Below are positions 33,168 through 40,652 of a stretch of DNA of 64,000 nt, piece by piece. This DNA comes from Planctomycetaceae bacterium. Lineage in GTDB: Bacteria; Planctomycetota; Phycisphaerae; Sedimentisphaerales; Anaerohalosphaeraceae. The DNA is taken from positions 31,278 to 95,277 of the forward strand of contig JAJFTK010000123.1 of assembly GCA_021372945.1 (NCBI GenBank), written 5' to 3'. The stretch's first letter is position 1. The number at the start of each line of letters is the position of its first letter. Position numbers and translations under genes: made by a program. The notes under the pieces are model-generated. The model ran no database searches, was not told the DNA's origin, and saw only the letters and a list, made by a program, of their open reading frames with translations.

Positions 33168-33782
33168 ATGGAATTATTGACCGAAAAGCAGCAAAGAATC
33201 CTCGAATTTATTGAGCTTCGATTGGCTGAAAATGTCCCTCCGAGCCAAAAGGAGATTGCCGCACATTTTGGTCTTGTACAGAATGCCGCTTTCCAGTTGA
33301 TAGGTTATCTGAAAAAGAAAGGCTATCTCGAGCAGCAGAATAGCTTTCATAGGGGACTGCGGCTATCAAGTGAATACCTTGCGTACAAAGAGCAAACGCG
33401 GGGGCTTCCTCTGGTCGGCAGGGTGGCTGCGGGCGAACCGATCCTGGCCGAACAGAATATTGAAACCTATATCGATATCCCCGAGTTAGTCAAAAAGCAG
33501 TACCGGGATGCGTTTCTGCTCAAGGTCGTCGGCGACAGCATGATCGAGGATGGGATCATGGATGGCGATTACGTCATCGTGCGGCCGCAATCAACGGTTG
33601 AGAACGATCAGATCGCGGTCGTTCTGCTCGAGGATGAAGCGACGGTGAAACGGGTGTTTTTCAAATCCGGCCAGGTCATCCTCAAGCCCGCCAATCCTAA
33701 ATACAAATCCAAATCTTTTAAAAAAGGCGACAAGTCCGTTCGAATCGTCGGCAAAGTCGCAGGCTGTTTTAGAATGCTATGA
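33168..33782 (+). CDS. lexA: LexA repressor
   Basis: 204 residues. An N-terminal winged helix (LTEKQQRILEFIELRLAENV, SQKEIAAHFGL) is followed by an S24 self-cleavage domain. The cleavage site is Ala88-Gly89 in GRVAAGEP, the catalytic Ser is S124 in VVGDSM, and the Lys is K161 in ATVKRV. All are at the spacing seen in E. coli LexA. It represses SOS genes until RecA filaments trigger self-cleavage. No ribosome-binding site precedes the ATG, which fits the leaderless start predicted from the promoter. It heads an operon with a DUF72 gene and a dnaE2-like polymerase gene, coupled by ATGA overlaps. Confidence 0.93.
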   Translation: MELLTEKQQRILEFIELRLAENVPPSQKEIAAHFGLVQNAAFQLIGYLKKKGYLEQQNSFHRGLRLSSEYLAYKEQTRGLPLVGRVAAGEPILAEQNIETYIDIPELVKKQYRDAFLLKVVGDSMIEDGIMDGDYVIVRPQSTVENDQIAVVLLEDEATVKRVFFKSGQVILKPANPKYKSKSFKKGDKSVRIVGKVAGCFRML

Positions 33783-34657
33783 GCCATCCGATTTACATAG
33801 GCATCGCCGGCTGGTCGTACCCCGACTGGAAGGGGATTGTCTATCCCGGCCGCGGCGTCGATCCGCTGGAGTACGTGGCGCGTTTTGTCGATGTAGTCGA
33901 GATCAATAATACCTTTTACCGGCCGCCGGAAGAACGCATCTGCCGCTCATGGCTGGCCAAGGTCTCGGGCTTTCCGGAATTCTTTTTTACGGCCAAGCTG
34001 CACAAGGATTTTACGCACGAAAAAAAGATCGATCCTGGAATGGTTCGCCAGTTCTGCATCGGCTTTGAGCCAATGCTGGAGGCGGGTAAACTCCGACAGC
34101 TTCTGATGCAATTTAAGTACGACTTCAATGATACTCTGTCTAATCGCAATTACCTAAAGGAACTCATTGGTTCTTTCTGCGGCATATTCAATATCGCCCT
34201 CGAGGTCCGGCACTGCAGTTGGCAGCAGCCCGATGCGCTGCAATTTCTGTGCGGACTTGGTGTGGCCGTCTGCAATCTGGATTACCCTCTTTCCTCGACC
34301 GCCTTCGACCTGCCGCTGTGCACGGTCGGAAAGCACGGCTATTTTCGGCTGCATGGAAGAAACGCCGAAAAATGGTTCACCAAAAACGCCGGCCGCGATG
34401 AGGTGTATCATTACTATTACAAGGAAGACGAACTGCGGCAGATTTTTGCGAGAATGCAGCAGCTTGCCGAATCGTTCGAGCAGTTGACCGTCATCGCGAA
34501 TAATCATTATCGCGGCGGAGAATTGGCCAACGCCCTCGAACTCAAATGGATGCTGACCGGCCTGCCGCAATCGGTTCCGCCGGGTCTGCTCAAGGAATAC
34601 CCGCAACTGGCACGGATCGCCTCGACGAAGCACTTGCCGGGCGACAGCCTGTTATGA
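33779..34657 (+). CDS. DUF72 (YecE-like) TIM-barrel protein
   Basis: 292 residues, cytosolic. The start IYIGIAGWSYPDWKGIVYPG and the following VEINNTFYRPP are hallmarks of DUF72 proteins. Later landmarks are FFFTAKLHKDFTHE, ALEVRHCSW and YFRLHGRNAEKW. The family has a TIM-barrel structure and no settled function. It overlaps lexA and the polymerase gene by ATGA at both ends, so it is produced in the SOS response. It occupies the place where imuA/imuB genes stand in typical lexA-imuA-imuB-dnaE2 cassettes. Confidence 0.93.
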   Translation: MSHPIYIGIAGWSYPDWKGIVYPGRGVDPLEYVARFVDVVEINNTFYRPPEERICRSWLAKVSGFPEFFFTAKLHKDFTHEKKIDPGMVRQFCIGFEPMLEAGKLRQLLMQFKYDFNDTLSNRNYLKELIGSFCGIFNIALEVRHCSWQQPDALQFLCGLGVAVCNLDYPLSSTAFDLPLCTVGKHGYFRLHGRNAEKWFTKNAGRDEVYHYYYKEDELRQIFARMQQLAESFEQLTVIANNHYRGGELANALELKWMLTGLPQSVPPGLLKEYPQLARIASTKHLPGDSLL

Positions 34658-37533
34658 GGGCCGCGGCGCTTCTATGCCGAAGTTATTTCAGCCTGCTCCG
34701 CGGAGCCGTTGCGCCTGATCGCTGGGCAAAGGCCGCCAAAGAGCTTGGTTATGGTGCGCTGGCCATGGCTGACACCAACAATCTCTACGGCATCAAAGAC
34801 TTTTTCAACGCCGCCAAAGAAGCGGGCATCAAGCCGATTGTTGGTGCTGAGGTTTTGACTTCCTCGCAGCGTGCCTTCTTTATGGTTGAAAACGAACAGG
34901 GCTATCGCAATCTCTGCCGGATCATCACCGCCTGCAACCTGGATACGGAATTTTGCTTGTTGAAAGAATTGTCCGTTAGTGCCGAGGGTCTGATTTGTAT
35001 TTGCTTTCAAAAGGATCTTTCAATTCAGTTAAAATCGCTTCTGCCGCAGGAAGCTCTCTTCTTCGGCTGCACCAGCGAAGCCGATGCCGAATGGTCCATG
35101 GCGAATCGCGTCGAACCGGTTGCGGCCGATACTTATACGATAATCGATAAGGAAGACGTGGTCGCCGGCAGGATCCTGAACCGCATCAGGGAACTGGGCG
35201 TCGAAGGCCCCGGCCCGGCGGATGGATGCGGGTTTGTGCCGCTGCCGCCGGAAGCTCAACTCAAGGAACGGTTCCGGCGTTCCCCCCGCGCGGTAACCAA
35301 TTCGCTGCAGATCGAGTCAAGGTGCGAGTTTGAACTGTTTACCGGCCGCTGCTGGTTGCCCAAGATCCAAATCGAAAAAGACAGGAGCGGCGATGACCGG
35401 CTCGCCCGGATTTGCCATAAGGCCATCGCCGGCCGATATCGTCCGCTCACTCAGCTCATCCTGAAAAGACTCGAGCACGAACTGAACGTCATTAAAGGCA
35501 ACGGCTTCAGCGACTATTTCCTGCTCGTGAACGAAATCGTCTCTTTCGCCAAGAGCCGGAACATCCCCGTCGAAATACGCGGTTCGGCGGCCGGTTCGCT
35601 CGTGTCCCACGTCCTAGGCTTTACCCGCGTATGCCCGCTGGAGTATGACCTGTACTTCGAACGCTTCATGAATCCCGGCAGGAAGGATTGCCCCGATATC
35701 GACATCGACCTGTGCTGGAGGGGCCGCGATGAAGTCATTCAATTCTGTTACGAGCATTGGGGCCATGACCATGTGGCGATGATCTCGACGATGAACACGT
35801 ACCGGCTTAAAGGTGCCATCCGCGACGTGGGCAGGTTCCTGGCGTTGCCGCCGCACCAGGTCGATGAATACGTGCGAAAACGCCGCACGCCGGACGAGTC
35901 CATTATCTATAAACTCGCCCGCAAGATCACCGGTATGCCGCGGCACGTCGGCATTCATTGCGGCGGCATCGTCATCACGCCCTGTCCCGTCGGCGAACTG
36001 GCCCCGCTGCAGTACACCAACAAGGGCGTCATCGTAACGCAGTACGAAAAAGATACCGCCGAGGCCGTCGGCCTGGTCAAGATCGACCTGCTGGGCAACC
36101 GCGCCTTATCCACCGTCAATGAAGCCGTCAAGCTGGTGAATCAAAATCAAAGCGAGCCGCTCGATATCGATGCCGTCAGCCGGACCGATGCGAAAATCGG
36201 CCGCCTGCTCACGCACGGAAAAACCATGGGCGTCTTTCAGTGCGAATCTCCCGGCATGAGCCAGCTTTGTCGCGGGCTCAAGGTCAAGAGCCAAAAGGAT
36301 GTCATGATCGCGCTGTCGCTGATCCGGCCCGGCCCCGCTTCCGGCGGCATGAAAAAGGAGTTCATCGAACGCTGTCTCAACGGCAAACCATTCAAATATC
36401 TTCATCCGCGGCTTGAAAAGATGCTCAAGGATACGTACGGCCTGTTATTGTACCAGGAAGATGTGATGAAGATCGCCGTCGAGGTTGCCGGCTACACCCT
36501 GGCCGAGGCCAATCAGTTCCGCACTGATGTCTCCAAGCACGTCTCCTCGATCAAGCTTCATCAGCAGTACACGAATTTCGTCTATCACAAGGCCAACCAG
36601 GCCGGCATCGACAAGGAGACCGCCGAAACCATCTGGGAACAGGTCCTCAAGTTCGCCGCCTATTCCTACTGCAAGGCCCACGCAACCGTCTATGCCAATA
36701 TCGCCTGGCAGACCGCCTATCTAAAGACCCATCACCCGCGGGAATTTTATATCTCCCTGTTCAACAACCATCACGGCATGTACCCGCTGCGAGTCTATGT
36801 CTGGGACGCGATTCGTTCCGGCGTGCGGGTCCTGCCTCCGCATGTCAATTACAGCCTGCCCGAATGGTCCAAAGAAGGCACCGCGATCCGTGCCGGGCTT
36901 GGGATCGTAAGCGGCCTGACGTGTAAAACCATGCGGGCGATTGTCGAGCAGCGTCAGCAAAAGCCCTTCACGGATCTCAACGATTTCAGGTCGCGCGTCA
37001 AATGCAGCAGGCCCGAGATCGAGAACCTCGTTCATCTGGGCGCCTGCGATGGGCTTGGCCAAACCCGCCCGCTGATGTTCATGCAGCTTCGCTCGTCGCC
37101 CGTGCAAGCCGGCCAGATGCTCCTATTCGATCTCTATAAAAATCCCAGCCAGCGCCTGCTCGATTACGACCGCCTGGCCAGGCTCAGGGCCGAGATCGAA
37201 ATCACCGGCATCGGCTTCAGCGTGCATCCGGCCGTCTACCTGGATACCGAACATGTCCTCGCGGCCGAGTTGTATAAGTTCATAAACAGCCAGGTGACCG
37301 TCGCCGGTTTCGTCGCCACCGCCCGCACCGAGGATGGCCGCATGATGGGTTTTGCCACTATCGAAGACGCCTCCGGCCTGGCGGAACTGAGCTTCTTTCC
37401 CGACCGCATCGACGATTACTACCGCGTCTCCGCGGCGGCGGGGGCCGTCTGGGCGCGGGGCGTCGTCAACGAACATCTCGCCTCCATTTCGATCGATTGC
37501 CGCTGCTGCGGCGGCCTCAAAATGCCGGCCTAG
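34654..37533 (+). CDS. dnaE2: DnaE2-like error-prone DNA polymerase III alpha subunit
   Basis: 959 residues, shorter than replicative DnaE (about 1,100-1,200). N-terminal PHP domain: where active PHP domains have HxHxxYS, this reads CRSYFS, so metal-dependent proofreading is not expected. The C-family polymerase core has the catalytic acids in CPDIDIDLCW near residue 347, followed by GHDHVAMISTMNTYR. Helix-hairpin-helix and OB-fold (TVAGFVATARTEDGRMMGF) domains are at the C-terminus. ATG 34654 overlaps the DUF72 stop; the longer open frame to 34546 lies inside DUF72. LexA control and small size favour a translesion (DnaE2) role over replication. Confidence 0.87.
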   Translation: MRAAALLCRSYFSLLRGAVAPDRWAKAAKELGYGALAMADTNNLYGIKDFFNAAKEAGIKPIVGAEVLTSSQRAFFMVENEQGYRNLCRIITACNLDTEFCLLKELSVSAEGLICICFQKDLSIQLKSLLPQEALFFGCTSEADAEWSMANRVEPVAADTYTIIDKEDVVAGRILNRIRELGVEGPGPADGCGFVPLPPEAQLKERFRRSPRAVTNSLQIESRCEFELFTGRCWLPKIQIEKDRSGDDRLARICHKAIAGRYRPLTQLILKRLEHELNVIKGNGFSDYFLLVNEIVSFAKSRNIPVEIRGSAAGSLVSHVLGFTRVCPLEYDLYFERFMNPGRKDCPDIDIDLCWRGRDEVIQFCYEHWGHDHVAMISTMNTYRLKGAIRDVGRFLALPPHQVDEYVRKRRTPDESIIYKLARKITGMPRHVGIHCGGIVITPCPVGELAPLQYTNKGVIVTQYEKDTAEAVGLVKIDLLGNRALSTVNEAVKLVNQNQSEPLDIDAVSRTDAKIGRLLTHGKTMGVFQCESPGMSQLCRGLKVKSQKDVMIALSLIRPGPASGGMKKEFIERCLNGKPFKYLHPRLEKMLKDTYGLLLYQEDVMKIAVEVAGYTLAEANQFRTDVSKHVSSIKLHQQYTNFVYHKANQAGIDKETAETIWEQVLKFAAYSYCKAHATVYANIAWQTAYLKTHHPREFYISLFNNHHGMYPLRVYVWDAIRSGVRVLPPHVNYSLPEWSKEGTAIRAGLGIVSGLTCKTMRAIVEQRQQKPFTDLNDFRSRVKCSRPEIENLVHLGACDGLGQTRPLMFMQLRSSPVQAGQMLLFDLYKNPSQRLLDYDRLARLRAEIEITGIGFSVHPAVYLDTEHVLAAELYKFINSQVTVAGFVATARTEDGRMMGFATIEDASGLAELSFFPDRIDDYYRVSAAAGAVWARGVVNEHLASISIDCRCCGGLKMPA

Positions 37534-37767
37534 GCGTTCGTCCCAATAGGCATTCTTTTAAAATCTCGTGAGTGAAATGCCAGTTTTCAGTTGTATGGCC
37601 TTCCTTTAACCTGGATTCTGCAAAAAAGCGAAAGGAATTAGTATGATTCCATTGTCTGGATGCAACCCTCCTGGATTCCGCTGATTCAAACGATGAACCT
37701 TCGAAGCCATTTGCTCCCTTTACACGACGGCTCGCGCTGCGATTTGACACGTTTGGCGTGTTGCGGT

Positions 37768-40362
37768 TTAGTACTCGAATGCCCCCATGCTTGGAGGATT
37801 GGACCATGCCTTGGCGTTTATATCGCGTTGGCAGTTGTAGGAAGGAAAGGTCTGGCCGATCACACTTAGTTCTGAGGAAAGATTTGCGCCTGATCTAAAG
37901 GCGTGCGAGGTTGACTTGATTCTATAATCTTCATTGAAGTAATCGATGAATTCGCTCGTGTGCCCGTTGAAATTGGTGATTTCATGGCTTCTATAAACCC
38001 AGGGCGCGCAATTCGAGCAGGTTCCTGCCTGATGGCTTGATCGCTCAAGATAGAGGTTGTAATCGTGGAACGTCACGCTATTCCAGTCCGAGGCATATTC
38101 GAAGCCGTCAATGATATTGTTTTTTACTACAACGGATGCGCCGGCAGGCAGGAAGCTATTGTTCTGGTCCAAAAAGAACAACGCGCGTGTCTGGGAAGGA
38201 CTCGACGTCAGTATCGTATTCTGCAGGATATACAGGTTCCCCGTTACGGCTCTGTAATCGACATCCCAGATCGACACACTGCCGGACTCATCCGTGCACC
38301 GAAATACATTTCCAAACAGATACATGTTGTTCATGTCCTTCATCACCATGGCGTTCGTTCCGCCTGAAACAAAATTATGGGCGACAAGGACGTTGTCGCA
38401 GGAACCATAAACGGTCACTGCGTTGCCGTGCACCCCGTCAAATTGAGTGATGACATTTCCCGTGATCTGCACATCCGCCGCAAAGTAAGGCCGGATGTTG
38501 GATCCCCATACGCGTGAAAGGGTGCAGTTGGCCACTGTGACGCCCTGTATCTTATCATTCGTCTGGCCATAAAGCCGTATGCCGGCGCCTCGCCCCACAT
38601 CACTGATAGTGCAGTTTCTCAGCATGATATTGCCCTCGCATTCGCCAAAGGCAATGGCGCCGCCTTCGTTACCGTAAAAGTTTCGAAAGGTGCAGTCCTC
38701 GATCGTGATATCGGAAAGTGAGTTGCACCAGTTCGTGCAGCAGATGAATCCGCATTCGCCGATCGGGCCGCCTTCAATCGTTCGTCCCCAAAAATCCATG
38801 TCGCCGCGCGTTTGATAGTTCCTGAAATGCAGACCCCGGATGATCAAGTTTCCAGAGCTGACGGAAAAGCGGATCCCGGCGGATTTTGAAAGAACCCGCA
38901 TATGGGCGTTCAGATCCGCCGGACTTTCCTGCGGCGTCTTATAATAGTAAACCACATAATGCCCTTTCGTCTCGTTCGGATCCCAATAGAATTCCCCGGG
39001 GTTATTGAGATAATGGGGATGATTGAAGATCCAGTACTTTTTATTGCGATTTACGCCTGCCAAACATGGTTCAAACGTGATGGTGTGCGTGGCGGCGTTA
39101 AAATCCAGGATCTCTTGGCAATAAGCCACGTTATCCCAACTGCCTATGAACCAGACGAATGCCCCGTTCCAGTAATCGTTCGCTTGCGTCAGATGCACAT
39201 CGTCCCGTAAGGAGGTCGTTGTTGAGGAGGTCATGCTCCAACCGTAGTTCTCCAGATCCGGGAACACCGCGTAGGGCATGTCCATCGTACTGCCGGGATA
39301 CTTCAGTTCGCCGTCGTAAGCCAGCTTGACTCCATAGTAGGGCCGGTCAATCGCCGTATAAACGGCATTGACGTCAACGCAGGCTTTATAGATTTTGGTG
39401 CGGCTGCTTGCCCAGTCCGGCGGCATGAGACCGTTGACCGCCAAGTTCGGCTCATTGGCGTCGCAGATCACCCAACCGGTGATGGGTTCTCCGCCGTCAA
39501 GGTACACCTGCTCATCGCCATAGTTTTGGATGATGACCGGGCCGGCGGCATTGATGCCTCCAAAACTCGTGCATTCTTCATAATAGATGCCTCCCCGGAT
39601 AGACAGGATATCGCCGGGAGAATCCCGCAGGGCCAGGACCGTAAGCCCTTTTTGAATAGTTGCGAACGGACCGTTTACGCCGCCCTGCGGCGTTGGATAA
39701 TATCCATTAGCGGAATCGCTTCCCTGCTTGGAGACGTAAAAACACGTTGGTCCGATCGAAATCCATAGGTGGACCGTGGCCGCGGCCTTCACGTATTGTC
39801 CCGGCGCAGGCGATTGCCTGATCACGCAACCGGCTGCGATCACGCCGCTATGCTCCTGGCTGGCGCTTCCTGGCGACAATCCGGCGGCCAGAATTGCCTG
39901 GACAGCATCGGACTGCGTCATGCCCGTCAGGTCGGGGACAATAATGGTGAACTCCGATAGCCAGTTAGCCGCTATGATCATTAAGTCATTCATGTCAGCC
40001 AACCCATCATGCTCAAAATCCGCTCCTTCGCACCAATCCGGAACATTGCAGTCGCTGTTCAGCCAGTAAGACGCAAGGATGTCAAAATCAAAATAATTAA
40101 CGATCCCATCCAGGCTGATATCGCCCGTCAGGATATTATTCGGGTCGTTGGGATCATAAGGTTCGTTAGGGTCGTTCGGGTCATAAGGCTGATTAGGGTC
40201 GTTTGGATCATTCGGATCGTATGTGCCAAGCTGCAGCGAAAAAGAAGCCAAGGCAAAGATCGGCCTGGCCAAAAGGAGCAGCCCAATTGAAAAGACACTA
40301 AGAAGGCAAAGAAGAGATACAATATTGATTCTTCTCAATTTGACGACTCTTTCGGAATTCAA
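37768..40362 (-). CDS. Secreted right-handed parallel beta-helix protein with dockerin-like and PASTA domains
   Basis: 864 residues. Hydrophobic signal segment (about 14-38), a Pro/Asp/Asn repeat linker (48-76), then a dockerin-like pair (GDISLDGIVNYFDFDILASYWL, ADFEHDGLADMNDLMIIAANWL). A PASTA-type domain follows (about 141-205: VPDLTGMTQSDAVQAILAAG ending before a VHLWISIGP strand). A long beta-helix occupies the rest, with YVSKQGSDSANGYYP, GPFATIQKGL and repeated N-(I/V)-T(I/V)-x-(D/N)-C-T-(F/I) turns typical of Pbl1/polysaccharide-lyase-like folds. The annotated start is TTG 40362, which lacks a clear binding site; a TTG at 40338, with GAAAGAG upstream and followed directly by the hydrophobic segment, may be real. 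Polysaccharide binding or lyase activity is inferred. Confidence 0.82.
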   Translation of the reverse strand: MNSERVVKLRRINIVSLLCLLSVFSIGLLLLARPIFALASFSLQLGTYDPNDPNDPNQPYDPNDPNEPYDPNDPNNILTGDISLDGIVNYFDFDILASYWLNSDCNVPDWCEGADFEHDGLADMNDLMIIAANWLSEFTIIVPDLTGMTQSDAVQAILAAGLSPGSASQEHSGVIAAGCVIRQSPAPGQYVKAAATVHLWISIGPTCFYVSKQGSDSANGYYPTPQGGVNGPFATIQKGLTVLALRDSPGDILSIRGGIYYEECTSFGGINAAGPVIIQNYGDEQVYLDGGEPITGWVICDANEPNLAVNGLMPPDWASSRTKIYKACVDVNAVYTAIDRPYYGVKLAYDGELKYPGSTMDMPYAVFPDLENYGWSMTSSTTTSLRDDVHLTQANDYWNGAFVWFIGSWDNVAYCQEILDFNAATHTITFEPCLAGVNRNKKYWIFNHPHYLNNPGEFYWDPNETKGHYVVYYYKTPQESPADLNAHMRVLSKSAGIRFSVSSGNLIIRGLHFRNYQTRGDMDFWGRTIEGGPIGECGFICCTNWCNSLSDITIEDCTFRNFYGNEGGAIAFGECEGNIMLRNCTISDVGRGAGIRLYGQTNDKIQGVTVANCTLSRVWGSNIRPYFAADVQITGNVITQFDGVHGNAVTVYGSCDNVLVAHNFVSGGTNAMVMKDMNNMYLFGNVFRCTDESGSVSIWDVDYRAVTGNLYILQNTILTSSPSQTRALFFLDQNNSFLPAGASVVVKNNIIDGFEYASDWNSVTFHDYNLYLERSSHQAGTCSNCAPWVYRSHEITNFNGHTSEFIDYFNEDYRIKSTSHAFRSGANLSSELSVIGQTFPSYNCQRDINAKAWSNPPSMGAFEY
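40135..40221 (-). repeat. In-frame Asp-Pro-Asn repeat tract
   Basis: Encodes residues 48-76 of the beta-helix protein: units of DPN, with Tyr or Gln/Glu-Pro interruptions. It is repetitive at DNA level in 9-18 base units (GGGTCGTT / GGATCAT on the plus strand). It forms a flexible linker after the signal segment. Confidence 0.8.
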
Positions 40363-40402
40363 GAAATTATTGCGTTAATTCATAGACTGATTTCGTCATA
40401 AC

Positions 40403-40430
40403 TAATTAGGATTACAGAGGACTGAGACAA
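40403..40430 (-). promoter_or_regulatory. Possible minus-strand promoter for the beta-helix gene
   Basis: On the minus strand TTGTCT (40430-40425) and TAATTA (40408-40403) are separated by 16 bases, ending about 40 bases before the predicted start codon. The match is moderate. Confidence 0.4.
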
Positions 40431-40567
40431 AGGATGCGACTCTGACGTTTTCTGCCCTCACTTTTCTGAACAATGTCTGTTTTTAATAACTATGGATGAA
40501 CGGCAGGCTTAAAGGATGCGGTTTTTGCTGGAATTGTGTAAGAATAAGCCGGGCAAAATCCTCGCCA

Positions 40568-40595
40568 TTGACCGTCAACCCCTAAGGGTTAAAAT
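40568..40595 (+). promoter_or_regulatory. Sigma-70-type promoter for the GH27 gene
   Basis: TTGACC (40568-40573) and TAAAAT (40590-40595) are 16 bases apart. The predicted leader is about 50 bases. The rest of the divergent gap 40363-40652 holds no gene that I can see. Confidence 0.6.
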
Positions 40596-40652
40596 GCACT
40601 GACACTTGCGTCGGAATTATTAATCTTTACTTCATTTGGAGAGCGGCAGACA

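Noticed and set aside
34546-34653. Longer N-terminus for the DnaE2-like polymerase
   Set aside because: This stretch codes for the end of DUF72 in another frame; the ATG at 34654 overlaps the DUF72 stop and begins the PHP domain.
37643-37684. 13-residue frame with AAAGGA before ATG, in the gap after the polymerase gene
   Set aside because: Too short to judge and with no conservation evidence. The gap 37534-37767 otherwise shows nothing I can support.
40135-40221. Possible CRISPR-like array from the repeated plus-strand GGGTCGTT units
   Set aside because: Units are 9-18 bases, in frame, and encode an Asp-Pro-Asn linker; there are no spacers and no cas genes.
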